From the NCBI RefSeq assembly GCF_000196735.1, contig NC_014551.1:2537001-2601000 (forward strand): DNA of 64,000 nucleotides, written 5' to 3'. The notes under the pieces are model-generated. The model saw nothing but the letters and a program-made list of their open reading frames with translations. It searched no databases and was not told the DNA's origin. This DNA is from Bacillus amyloliquefaciens DSM 7 = ATCC 23350 (lineage in GTDB: Bacteria; Bacillota; Bacilli; Bacillales; Bacillaceae). This document shows, in pieces, positions 56,059-64,000 of the stretch. Each line of letters starts with the position of its first letter. Within the stretch, counting starts at the first letter, position 1. A program made the position numbers and the translations under genes.

Positions 56059-58695
56059 TTATAAAACGGATTTTATCCAATCTTCCGCAGATGCGAGCGC
56101 CTCTTCCAATTTTTCAGGCTGCTTTCCGCCGGCCTGCGCCATGTCCGGACGGCCTCCGCCTCCGCCTCCGCAGACTTCAGCCGCTTGTTTGACCATTTTG
56201 CCGGCGTGAAGGCCTTTTTCGATCAGGTCTTTCGTCACGCCTGCTGAAAGGTTGACTTTCTCGTTTTGCACGGCGCCGAGAATGATGACCGCAGAACCGA
56301 GCTTCGCTTTCAGATCATCCACCATAGTGCGAAGGTGGTTCATGTCTTTCGCATTTACTTTTTCAGCCAGCACTTTTACGCCGCCGATGTCTTTTACTTT
56401 AGACAGAATGGCTCCGGCTTCCACATTGCCAAGTTTGCTGAGCAATGATTCATTTTCTCTTTGCGCTTCCTTCAGCTCTGCTTGAAGAGACTGAATTCGC
56501 TTCGGTACGTCTTTTACGTTTGATTTCAGCTCGTCCGCAGCGTGCTGCAGAAGGCTGAGCTGGCTGTTCATTTCCTGATAAGCGCCTTTTCCTGTTACGG
56601 CTTCGATTCTTCGCGTACCTGCGCCGATCCCTGATTCGGATACGATTTTAAACAGACCGATTTCAGCCGTATTCGTGACATGGCATCCGCCGCAAAGCTC
56701 AAGGCTGTAATCTCCGACTTGTACGACGCGGACGATATCGCCGTATTTCTCGCCGAACAGGGCCATCGCGCCCATTTCTTTCGCTTCATTGATCGGTTTC
56801 AAATCAATCGCTACCGGAATGCTCTCCCAGATTTTTTCGTTGACGATTCCTTCAATGCGTTCAAGTTCTTCTTTTGTCACTTGACCGAAATGAGAGAAGT
56901 CAAAACGCAGACGATTTTCGGTAACGAGTGAACCCGCTTGGTTGACATGTGTGCCGAGAACGTCTTTCAGCGCCTGGTGCAGAAGGTGGGTTGCTGTATG
57001 GTTTTTCACCACGCCGCTTCTCATTTGATCTTCAACTTCAGCCGTCACGCTTGCGCCTTTTTGAATCGTGCCGCTATCCACCGTGCCTTCGTGTACATGC
57101 TGACCGTTCGGAGCTTTTTTCACGTCCTTAATGGTTACGACAGCCTGCTCGCTTCTCAGCACTCCTCTGTCACCGATCTGTCCGCCGCTTTCAGCATAGA
57201 AAGGCGTTTTGTCGAGAAGGATTTGGACGGTATCCCCTTCCTGCGCCTCGCTGATTAATTGCCCGTCATGAAGAAGCTCGATCACCTTCGCTTCAGCTTT
57301 TACGGCACTGTAGCCGACAAATGTGCTTTCTGCGGTAATGTCGCGCAATGCGCCGCCCTGCACCTGCATGCTTCCTACATCTTGGCGCGCATTTCTCGCC
57401 CGTTCACGCTGTTTTTCCATTTCGGCTTCAAAGCCCTTATGGTCAACCTTCATTTGCTCATCTTCCGCGTATTCCTCCGTCAATTCAACCGGGAATCCGT
57501 ACGTATCGTACAGTTTGAATACGTCTTTTCCGGAGATGATGCCGCTGCCTTTTTCCTTCTCTTTCTTTATCACGTCGGATAAAATGGCCAGACCTTCGTT
57601 TAATGTTTCATGGAAGCGCTCTTCCTCCGTTTTGATGACTTTGGCGATAAACTCTTGCTTTTCTTTCACCTCCGGATAGAAAGCGTCCATAATTCCTGCA
57701 ACAGTCGGAACCAGCTCGTACATAAACGGACGGCTGATACCGATGGTTTTCGCGTATCTCACCGCCCGGCGCAAGAGGCGTCTCAGTACATACCCGCGCC
57801 CTTCATTTGACGGCAGAGCTCCGTCGCTTACCGCAAATGCGACCGTTCTGATATGATCGGCGATCACTTTAAAGGCCGTATCCTTCACTGCATCCTTTCC
57901 GTAAGCATCTCCGGAAATGCGCTCTGTTGCTTCAATAATCGGCATAAACAAATCAGTGTCAAAGTTTGTCGGGACGTCCTGAATCACGGAGACCATCCGT
58001 TCAAGCCCCATGCCCGTATCAATGTTTTTCTTCGGAAGCGGTGTGTACGTGCCGTCCGGGTTGTGGTTGAACTCTGAGAATACCAGGTTCCACACTTCAA
58101 GATAGCGGTCATTTTCGCCGCCCGGATACAATTCAGAATCTGACGGATCATTGCCGTATTTCTCGCCGCGGTCATAGAAAATTTCTGTATTCGGTCCGCT
58201 CGGGCCTTCGCCGATATCCCAGAAGTTCCCTTCCAGACGGATGATTCTTTCTTCCGGAACGCCGATTTTTTCCGCCCATAGCGTATAAGCTTCTTCATCC
58301 TCAGGGTGAACCGTTACAGACAGCAGCTCCGGATCAAAGCCGATCCACTTTTCGCTCGTTAAAAACTCCCAAGCCCACGTGATGGCTTCTTCTTTAAAAT
58401 AATCACCGATGGAAAAATTTCCGAGCATCTCAAAGAACGTGTGGTGGCGCGCCGTTTTCCCCACATTTTCAATATCATTTGTGCGGATTGATTTTTGCGC
58501 GTTTACAATTCTCGGATTCTCCGGCACAACGCGGCCGTCAAAGTATTTTTTCAGCGTCGCAACGCCGCTGTTGATCCATAATAAAGACGGATCTTCATGC
58601 GGAACCAATGAGGCGCTCGGTTCAACGGCATGGCCTTTTTCTTTAAAGAAATCTAAAAACATTTGACGCACTTCAGCAGAAGTTAAGTGTTTCAT
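56059..58695 (-). CDS. alaS: Alanyl-tRNA synthetase
   Basis: The 878-residue enzyme has the class II catalytic core (1-360, [20 protein letters not shown]), the editing domain with the zinc ligands HTATHLLHQ and CGGCHVTNT, a coiled coil (about 720-760) and a C-terminal glycine-rich C-Ala end ([16 protein letters not shown]). It is under a T-box leader and is followed by yrzL-yrrK-yrzB. Confidence 0.98.
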   Translation of the reverse strand: MKHLTSAEVRQMFLDFFKEKGHAVEPSASLVPHEDPSLLWINSGVATLKKYFDGRVVPENPRIVNAQKSIRTNDIENVGKTARHHTFFEMLGNFSIGDYFKEEAITWAWEFLTSEKWIGFDPELLSVTVHPEDEEAYTLWAEKIGVPEERIIRLEGNFWDIGEGPSGPNTEIFYDRGEKYGNDPSDSELYPGGENDRYLEVWNLVFSEFNHNPDGTYTPLPKKNIDTGMGLERMVSVIQDVPTNFDTDLFMPIIEATERISGDAYGKDAVKDTAFKVIADHIRTVAFAVSDGALPSNEGRGYVLRRLLRRAVRYAKTIGISRPFMYELVPTVAGIMDAFYPEVKEKQEFIAKVIKTEEERFHETLNEGLAILSDVIKKEKEKGSGIISGKDVFKLYDTYGFPVELTEEYAEDEQMKVDHKGFEAEMEKQRERARNARQDVGSMQVQGGALRDITAESTFVGYSAVKAEAKVIELLHDGQLISEAQEGDTVQILLDKTPFYAESGGQIGDRGVLRSEQAVVTIKDVKKAPNGQHVHEGTVDSGTIQKGASVTAEVEDQMRSGVVKNHTATHLLHQALKDVLGTHVNQAGSLVTENRLRFDFSHFGQVTKEELERIEGIVNEKIWESIPVAIDLKPINEAKEMGAMALFGEKYGDIVRVVQVGDYSLELCGGCHVTNTAEIGLFKIVSESGIGAGTRRIEAVTGKGAYQEMNSQLSLLQHAADELKSNVKDVPKRIQSLQAELKEAQRENESLLSKLGNVEAGAILSKVKDIGGVKVLAEKVNAKDMNHLRTMVDDLKAKLGSAVIILGAVQNEKVNLSAGVTKDLIEKGLHAGKMVKQAAEVCGGGGGGRPDMAQAGGKQPEKLEEALASAEDWIKSVL

Positions 58696-58738
58696 CTATA
58701 TTCCTCCTTATCACTACCCGAAATTCTCTTTGCGACAG

Positions 58739-58994
58739 CAAAAAAGCTCTCTCCCTATGCAAACCATGCGTTCACACAGGGACGAGAGCTGTCTCGCGGT
58801 ACCACCCTGATTACAGGCCGAAAAAGGCCTGTCACCTTTCATCCCGTAACGCAGGATTGCGGCAGCCTTTAACTGCACTCAGGATTAGCTTCGGCCGATC
58901 TTCTGCTGAAGCTCCTTTCAGCGTATCGGAGCTTCTCTCTTAAACAGGGCTTCGGCGTACTCATATCCGTCACTCGAGATTCGTATGTATTCTA
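58739..58994 (-). promoter_or_regulatory. T-box riboswitch of alaS
   Basis: The minus strand carries the T-box core AGGGTGGTACCGCG at 58809-58796. A terminator follows: AGCTCTCGTCCCTGTG pairs with CATAGGGAGAGAGCT, then T6 (58790-58740). Stem I and the specifier lie between about 58990 and 58860. Uncharged tRNA-Ala should stabilise the antiterminator. A GCT Ala codon in a stem I context is a specifier candidate, but I did not fold it. Confidence 0.93.
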
Positions 58995-59000
58995 CTCGAA

Positions 59001-59029
59001 ATTATAGACAAGCAGAACCCGAATGTCAA
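59001..59029 (-). promoter_or_regulatory. Consensus SigA promoter of alaS
   Basis: TTGACA (59029-59024), 17 bases, TATAAT (59006-59001), both hexamers perfect. The -35 overlaps the last codons and stop of yrrI. Confidence 0.9.
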
Positions 59030-60087
59030 TGTTCCGTCCTGATCCGCAAAAAGTGAATGGCCGTCACTTTTAAAACGGCTGCCGCCGGAACAGCGAGAAT
59101 CATGCCGGGAATGCCCGCGAGCTCCCCTCCGGCAAGAAGCGCAAGCATGATCACGACGGGGTGCATCCTGAGACTTCGTCCGACAATGAGCGGGCTCAAA
59201 ATGTTTCCTTCTATAAATTGAAGAATAAAAATCGTGACGATTACGATGATCACAGCCTTGGAGGAAATCGCCAGCGAAAGGAGCAGCGCCGGCACAGCGC
59301 CGATAAACGGACCGAAATACGGGATGACATTCGTAATCCCGATGGCAAGGCCCAAAATCAGCGGGTAAGGAAGCCCGAACAGCCAAAATGAAACGCCGGC
59401 TATGAACCCGAGCAAAAAACAAACGAGAAGCTGACCGCGGATGTAATCACCGAGAGAGTCGTCCACATCCCGCAGAAATTCACTCCCCCTTTTTCTCCAG
59501 GATTTCGGCGTCAAATACCAGACCGTCTTTTTCATAACGTCTATATCCTTCACCATATAGAACACGAGAAAAGGAATCGTCGCCGCGATCAGGATATAAT
59601 CAAGCACGAAACGGATGCTTCTGATCGTGCTTTCAATCGTGCCGGCAAGAAACGTTTCTGTCTGCTGAATCATTTTGTCCATCCGATGGTGCATGCCGTC
59701 AGGCCAATGATCCGTGTGATTATGCAGATGCCTCAGCATGCTGTTGTAGTTTTCAGCAAGCCCGGGAATGCTCTCAGACAGATCCTGCAGCTGTTCAATT
59801 AAAACAGGAACTCCTTTATAAACCCCCCAGCCGATTCCGCCGAAAAACAGGAAATAAATCAGAAGCAGGCTTAAAGTTCTAGGCATCCCTTTCCCATGAA
59901 GCCAGTCAGTAATCGGAAGTAAAAGATAAGCAATAAATACTGCGATGAATATAGGAATAAAGAGAGATTTCATAACAAGCCATATGGGTGCCCATAACAT
60001 ATCGAGCATACAAAAGACATACACTGTTAACAAAACGAGCAGACATACAGCCGTCCACATTAAGAGCTGCAGCGGTTTTTGAAGCAT
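59026..60087 (-). CDS. yrrI: AI-2E family transporter YrrI
   Basis: The 353-residue membrane protein has 7-8 hydrophobic segments and AI-2E/PerM features: GLAIGITNVIPYFGPFIGAVPALLLSL, ILQFIEGNILSPLIVGRSL and MILAVPAAAVLKV. The family exports small solutes or ions; the substrate of YrrI is unknown. AGAGGTG precedes the ATG. Confidence 0.92.
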   Translation of the reverse strand: MLQKPLQLLMWTAVCLLVLLTVYVFCMLDMLWAPIWLVMKSLFIPIFIAVFIAYLLLPITDWLHGKGMPRTLSLLLIYFLFFGGIGWGVYKGVPVLIEQLQDLSESIPGLAENYNSMLRHLHNHTDHWPDGMHHRMDKMIQQTETFLAGTIESTIRSIRFVLDYILIAATIPFLVFYMVKDIDVMKKTVWYLTPKSWRKRGSEFLRDVDDSLGDYIRGQLLVCFLLGFIAGVSFWLFGLPYPLILGLAIGITNVIPYFGPFIGAVPALLLSLAISSKAVIIVIVTIFILQFIEGNILSPLIVGRSLRMHPVVIMLALLAGGELAGIPGMILAVPAAAVLKVTAIHFLRIRTEH

Positions 60088-60302
60088 GACGTTTCACCTC
60101 TTGCTTTATCTTTTGACAGAAAGCCGGAATTATTCCCGTTTCATAAAGTCCGCCTTATGACGCAGATCTCTTGACGGAATAATTATCTGAAATTTCAAAA
60201 AAGTTTGAATATAAATCATAAAAATCTGAATAATTATCATAGCATGAAGTTAATTCGAAAACTTATTAGTCTATATGACATGTTTTTCTTAGGAGGATTG
60301 CC

Positions 60303-61031
60303 ATGATCTCATTTCAGGATGTAAATAAGCACTACGGACATTTTCACGTGCTGAAGAACATTAATCTGCACATTAAAAAAGGGGAAGTCGTCGTTATCAT
60401 CGGACCTTCAGGATCGGGAAAAAGCACGCTTCTCCGCTGCATCAATCAGCTGGAAACAGTTGATGAAGGCGCGTTGACGGTAAATGGCGCCGCCATCCAT
60501 GACAAGAAAACGGATATGAATAAAGTCCGCCGCAACATCGGTATGGTGTTTCAGCATTTTCATCTGTACCCGCACAAAACCGTTCTGCAAAACATCATGC
60601 TCGCACCGATCAAAGTGCTCAAGCAATCAAAAGAAGAAGCAAAAGAAACGGCCTTATATTATTTGAAAAAAGTCGGCATACCGGACAAAGCGGACGCCTA
60701 TCCTTCACAGCTTTCAGGCGGCCAGCAGCAGCGTGTGGCCATTGCCAGAGGGCTTGCGATGAAGCCCGAGGTGATGCTGTTTGATGAACCGACATCCGCG
60801 CTTGATCCGGAAATGATCGGGGAAGTGCTGGATGTCATGAAAACACTCGCAAAAGAAGGCATGACCATGGTAGTCGTCACCCATGAAATGGGATTCGCCA
60901 AAGAAGTGGCGGACCGCATCGTATTTATCGACGGGGGATCCATCTTGGAAGAAGCTGCACCGGCTGAGTTTTACGAAAGCCCTCGTGAAGAGAGGGCGCG
61001 TTTATTCTTAAGCCGTATTTTAAATCACTGA
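60303..61031 (+). CDS. glnQ: Glutamine ABC transporter ATP-binding protein
   Basis: The 242-residue ATPase has Walker [11 protein letters not shown]-loop [11 protein letters not shown], signature [15 protein letters not shown], Walker [13 protein letters not shown] and switch His in [15 protein letters not shown] precedes the ATG. First gene of glnQHMP. The AT-rich upstream 200 bases contain TTGAAT-like and TAATTAT hexamers; I cannot fix the promoter. Confidence 0.96.
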   Translation: MISFQDVNKHYGHFHVLKNINLHIKKGEVVVIIGPSGSGKSTLLRCINQLETVDEGALTVNGAAIHDKKTDMNKVRRNIGMVFQHFHLYPHKTVLQNIMLAPIKVLKQSKEEAKETALYYLKKVGIPDKADAYPSQLSGGQQQRVAIARGLAMKPEVMLFDEPTSALDPEMIGEVLDVMKTLAKEGMTMVVVTHEMGFAKEVADRIVFIDGGSILEEAAPAEFYESPREERARLFLSRILNH

Positions 61032-61051
61032 AAAGAAACGGGGGAACGATT

Positions 61052-61879
61052 ATGTCACGCGTAACAAAATGGTTATCTGTCGGTTTGATATCTCTGCTGG
61101 CCGTCTTTATGCTGGCCGCCTGCGGAGGGAAAGAAACGTCCGGCGATTCAAAGGGTACGGGAAAAGACACGTTAGCCTCAATTAAAGACAGAGACAAGAT
61201 TATCTTCGGCGTCAAAACCGATACAAGATTATTCGGACTGAAAAACCCGAGCTCCGGCGATATTGAAGGCTTTGATATTGATATTGCCAAACAGATCGCA
61301 AAAGATATTCTGGGGGATGAGAAAAAAGCGGAGTTTAAGGAAGTGACGTCGAAAACGAGAATTCCGATGCTGCAAAACGGAGATATCGATGCCATCACGG
61401 CCACAATGACGATAACGGATGAGCGGAAAAAAGAAGTTGATTTCTCAGACGTTTATTTTGAAGCCGGGCAATCCCTGCTCGTCAAAAAAGGAAGCAGTAT
61501 CAAAAGCACCGAAGACCTCAAAAAAGGTTCAAAAGTGTTGGCGGTAAAAGGCTCCACTTCCTCACAAAACATCAGAGAAAAAGCGCCTGACGCCTCCGTT
61601 CTGGAATTTGAAAATTACGCCGAAGCGTTTACTGCACTCAAGGCGGGACAGGGAGATGCGCTCACAACTGATAATGCGATTTTATACGGCATGGCGGATG
61701 AAAATAAACAATATCAGCTGACAGGCGGCACATTCACCGATGAGCCTTACGGAATCGCCGTCAAAAAAGGCCAATCCGGACTCGTCAAGGAAATCAACGC
61801 TTCTTTGAAAAAAATGAAAGCCGACGGCAGGTACGGCAAAATCTATAAAAAATGGATCAAAGAAGAACCGGCAAAATAG
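61052..61879 (+). CDS. glnH: Glutamine-binding lipoprotein
   Basis: The 275-residue protein has a lipoprotein signal (FMLAACGG; Cys24 is lipidated) and a family 3 solute-binding fold (IIFGVKTDTRLFGLKNPSSG, GFDIDIAKQIAKDI, VDFSDVYFEAGQSLLVKKGS). It delivers glutamine to GlnMP. It lies 20 bases after glnQ. Confidence 0.95.
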   Translation: MSRVTKWLSVGLISLLAVFMLAACGGKETSGDSKGTGKDTLASIKDRDKIIFGVKTDTRLFGLKNPSSGDIEGFDIDIAKQIAKDILGDEKKAEFKEVTSKTRIPMLQNGDIDAITATMTITDERKKEVDFSDVYFEAGQSLLVKKGSSIKSTEDLKKGSKVLAVKGSTSSQNIREKAPDASVLEFENYAEAFTALKAGQGDALTTDNAILYGMADENKQYQLTGGTFTDEPYGIAVKKGQSGLVKEINASLKKMKADGRYGKIYKKWIKEEPAK

Positions 61880-61936
61880 AACGGACCGCGGGGTGGGCAG
61901 GTATGCTCATCCCCGTTTTATAAGGAGTGACATGCT

Positions 61937-62581
61937 ATGAACTTTTCAATTTTAACGGAAAACTTCGATATGTACATGGACGGTTTCCTGCACACATTGC
62001 TTGCGAGTTTCATCGCGCTGGCAGGAAGCTTCGCGCTGGGCGTTCTGATCGCAGTCATGAGAATCACGGCTTTCAAACCCATCCAATGGATCGGGACTGC
62101 GTATGTGGAATTTATCCGGAACATTCCGCTTCTCCTCATCACCTTCGTATTTTATTTCGGACTTCCGAACGCCGGACTGAGACTGGACGGCTTTCAGGCG
62201 GGGACGATTGCGCTGACGATATATACTTCCGCTTTTATCGCAGAAGCCATCAGAGCCGGAATTCAGACTGTCTCCAAGGGCCAAATGGAAGCGGCCAGAT
62301 CGTCAGGCTTCACCTACAGTCAGGCGATGAGATACGTGATTCTCCCTCAGGCCGTTAAAATCGTGATTCCCCCGCTCGGAAACCAATTTCTCAACCTTGT
62401 CAAAAACTCATCAATACTCGGAGTCGTGGCGGGACTGGATTTGATGTATCAGGCGGATCTCGTTTCCTCAAGCACTCTCGTCGTGTTTGATGTCTTTGTC
62501 GCGCTTTTTTATTTGATGTTAACTATACCGCTCAGCATCGGAGTTCACTATTTGGAAAGACGCCTCGGGAAAAGTTATTAA
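61937..62581 (+). CDS. glnM: Glutamine ABC transporter permease GlnM
   Basis: The 214-residue HisMQ-type permease has five membrane segments, ends of helices with EFIRNIPLLL, and the EAA loop EAARSSGFTYSQAMRYVILPQAVKI that docks on GlnQ. AGGAGTG precedes the ATG. Confidence 0.94.
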   Translation: MNFSILTENFDMYMDGFLHTLLASFIALAGSFALGVLIAVMRITAFKPIQWIGTAYVEFIRNIPLLLITFVFYFGLPNAGLRLDGFQAGTIALTIYTSAFIAEAIRAGIQTVSKGQMEAARSSGFTYSQAMRYVILPQAVKIVIPPLGNQFLNLVKNSSILGVVAGLDLMYQADLVSSSTLVVFDVFVALFYLMLTIPLSIGVHYLERRLGKSY

Positions 62582-62590
62582 AAAAGGAGA

Positions 62591-63256
62591 GTGAAAAACA
62601 TGGATTTTAGCGGCGCCTATACACCGGGTCATCTGCTGTTTTTATGGAACGGCTTTTTGATCACACTTTATGTTGCGCTCGTTTCCATTATTCTCAGTTT
62701 TATTTTCGGGCTTGCAGCAGGCACTTTGCGCTATGCGAAAATCCCCGCCGTCTCAGGCGTTATAGCCGCCATTGTCGAAACCATCCGTAATCTGCCGCTG
62801 TTATTAATCATTTTCTTTACGTTTTTTGCCCTCCCGGAAATCGGCATTAAACTGGAAATTACCGCGGCCGCCATCACGGCGCTAACGATTTTTGAATCGG
62901 CCATGCTGTCAGAAATCATCAGAAGCGGTTTGCAATCCGTTGAAAAAGGACAGATTGATGCGGCGCGGTCTTCAGGGCTGACATATACGCAGACTCTTTT
63001 TCTCGTCGTGATGCCGCAGGCGCTCAGGCGTATGGTCCCTCCGATTGTGAGCCAGTTTATTTCTTTATTAAAGGATACGTCACTTGCGGTCGTAATCGCT
63101 CTGCCCGAACTGATTCATAACGCGCAGATTTTAAACGGACAAAGTGCTGACGGAGGGTATTTTTTTCCGATCTTTCTGCTGGCGGCCCTGATGTATTTCG
63201 CGGTCAATTACAGTCTGTCTCTTGCAGCCAGACGGCTGGAAGCGAGACAAACGTAA
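62591..63256 (+). CDS. glnP: Glutamine ABC transporter permease GlnP
   Basis: The 221-residue partner permease has ETIRNLPLLLIIFFTFF and the EAA loop DAARSSGLTYTQTLFLVVMPQALRR. AAAGGAGAG is the ribosome site. It ends at the operon terminator. Confidence 0.94.
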   Translation: MKNMDFSGAYTPGHLLFLWNGFLITLYVALVSIILSFIFGLAAGTLRYAKIPAVSGVIAAIVETIRNLPLLLIIFFTFFALPEIGIKLEITAAAITALTIFESAMLSEIIRSGLQSVEKGQIDAARSSGLTYTQTLFLVVMPQALRRMVPPIVSQFISLLKDTSLAVVIALPELIHNAQILNGQSADGGYFFPIFLLAALMYFAVNYSLSLAARRLEARQT

Positions 63257-63287
63257 AAAGGATACTTCCGAAGAAGTATCCTTTTTC
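63256..63287 (+). terminator. Terminator of glnQHMP
   Basis: AAAAAGGATACTTC and GAAGTATCCTTTTT pair around CGAA. It can also serve yrzQ on the other strand. Confidence 0.9.
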
Positions 63288-63289
63288 AC

Positions 63290-63421
63290 TTAAAACATTT
63301 TCATGACTCGTCTTCTCATCCGTTTCATACCTTTTTTATTCAGCATATCGGACTGAGAAGCCATACGATACATAACGGCTCCTGCTCCTAAAGCCAATAG
63401 AGAGGTCATTGTTCTGCCCAT
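63290..63421 (-). CDS. yrzQ: Small protein YrzQ
   Basis: The 43-residue ORF MGRTMTSLLALGAGAVMYRM continues with SQSDMLNKKGMKRMRRRVMK. AAGGAGATACGCG lies before the ATG. It has one short hydrophobic stretch and a strongly basic end; by position and sequence it is the YrzQ/DUF3918 type. Function unknown. Confidence 0.85.
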   Translation of the reverse strand: MGRTMTSLLALGAGAVMYRMASQSDMLNKKGMKRMRRRVMKMF

Positions 63422-63442
63422 CGCGCGTATCTCCTTTCAACA

Positions 63443-63634
63443 TTAAAAATTGATACTGCGTTCGTCTTCAGAAAACAAATCATCAAGACTGCTTAACGTG
63501 CCGTCTTCCTCTACTTGATGTGTCGCAATTTTGCCTTTGGCCACCGTCAGCTCTATGAAGCAGCCCCAGCAATAGTATTGGTTTACGCCGATTTTGCCGA
63601 TATCTTTACTTTTGCAGTTCGGACATACAAGCAC
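63443..63634 (-). CDS. yrzR: Zinc-ribbon-like protein YrzR
   Basis: The 63-residue product has two cysteine pairs, LVCPNCKSKDIGKIG and YYCWGCFIEL (CxxC-x15-CxxC), which should bind zinc. The rest is acidic. It lies 12 bases after yrrD in the same direction. Function unknown. Confidence 0.85.
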   Translation of the reverse strand: MLVCPNCKSKDIGKIGVNQYYCWGCFIELTVAKGKIATHQVEEDGTLSSLDDLFSEDERSINF

Positions 63635-63646
63635 AGACTACACCTC

Positions 63647-64000
63647 TTATCCGTTCAGGACGATACCGTCTTTCCCCGCTTCAATAAGCGTATCGGCGGC
63701 CCGGCGCACTTGGCGTCTGCCTGCCAGATCTGAAAAGAAACCGTCCGTAAGTTCATATGCTACGATTATGCCCTTGTCCAAACAAAAGTATACATCTTCC
63801 AGCAAACCGAACATTTCACCATCAGGCGATTTCACCGGCTGCATCTTAATCTGTTCAAAGGTGAAACAGCTCTTCGGCAAAGGCTGCAAATGAGCTTCGG
63901 CGGCAGCTACGGCTTCTTGATCCATCTCTTTTATATCACTGGCTTCTAAAAAAAGATGGCGGTTGTGAAACAGGCGTTTCTGCTCCAGCACAAAACCGAG
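63647..64000 (-). CDS. yrrD: PRC-barrel protein YrrD (5' end beyond window)
   Basis: About 118 C-terminal residues are visible (ending DTLIEAGKDGIVLNG), with a PRC-barrel-like stretch KSPDGEMFGLLEDVYFCLDKGIIVAYELTDG. The frame is open through 64000 (LGFVLEQKRLFHNRH). By position it is yrrD. Family members are cytoplasmic beta-barrels, some sporulation-associated. Confidence 0.85.
   Translation of the reverse strand, partial: LGFVLEQKRLFHNRHLFLEASDIKEMDQEAVAAAEAHLQPLPKSCFTFEQIKMQPVKSPDGEMFGLLEDVYFCLDKGIIVAYELTDGFFSDLAGRRQVRRAADTLIEAGKDGIVLNG

Overview
The window is a chromosomal segment from a Bacillus of the B. subtilis group, most likely the B. amyloliquefaciens/velezensis branch. From about 31.8 kb to the end, gene content, order and orientation match the B. 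subtilis 168 block cypB(yrhJ)-bscR-yrhH-yrzI-yrhG-yrhF / yrhED / yrhC-mccBA-mtnN-yrrT / yrzA / yrrS-pbpI-greA-udk-trhP2-trhP1-trmR-mltG / yrzB-yrrK-yrzL-alaS / yrrI / glnQHMP / yrzQ-yrzR-yrrD. The proteins are diverged enough to suggest a sister species; the species call is an inference.

Left part (1 to about 15 kb): accessory DNA full of relics. It holds a partial ORF with an HHxxxD motif, a WYL regulator with a DJ-1/PfpI protein, a frameshifted HNH-associated-repeat gene, a nuclease-like protein, a truncated and an intact SMI1/KNR4 (YobK-like) gene, and small membrane ORFs. The last 38 codons of a sigK (spoIIIC) gene lie at 8562-8678. Dead fragments of phage genes of the PBSX/skin type follow: DUF2634 (XkdS/YqbS), DUF2577 (XkdR/YqbR) and RecT (YqaK). 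In B. subtilis sigK is interrupted by the skin element and lies on this side of the yrh cluster, in this orientation. The region is therefore best read as a decayed skin-like element or its integration scar. Intact insertions here are an amino-acid racemase, an aldo/keto reductase with a divergent MerR regulator, and an SGNH esterase followed by a dead PadR regulator.

Middle (15 to 31.7 kb): ordinary accessory metabolism and resistance. It has a P-loop kinase-like protein, tet(L)-type efflux with its leader peptide, streptothricin acetyltransferase satA, the DinB-fold yrdA, and a DUF2651 protein. Two Cof-type HAD phosphatases follow (one broken by a homopolymer frameshift), divergent from an RpiR-type regulator. 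Then come the mannose system manA-manP-manR, an MBL-fold hydrolase, a YbaK deacylase, and a divergent LysR/MFS pair (YybE/YybF-like).

Right part (31.7 to 64 kb): conserved core. Fatty-acid-responsive P450 cypB is under BscR, with a 20-bp operator visible. yrhH has an ECF-sigma promoter. The molybdopterin oxidoreductase yrhED has a structured leader and sits beside a formate-type channel. The cysteine/methionine recycling operon yrrT-mtnN-mccA-mccB-yrhC has a CymR-like site. Also present are cell-wall genes pbpI and mltG, tRNA wobble-uridine hydroxylation/methoxylation (trhP1, trhP2, trmR), alaS under a T-box, and a glutamine ABC transporter. Several very small genes with good ribosome sites and terminators occur between yrhH and yrhG and at yrzQ.
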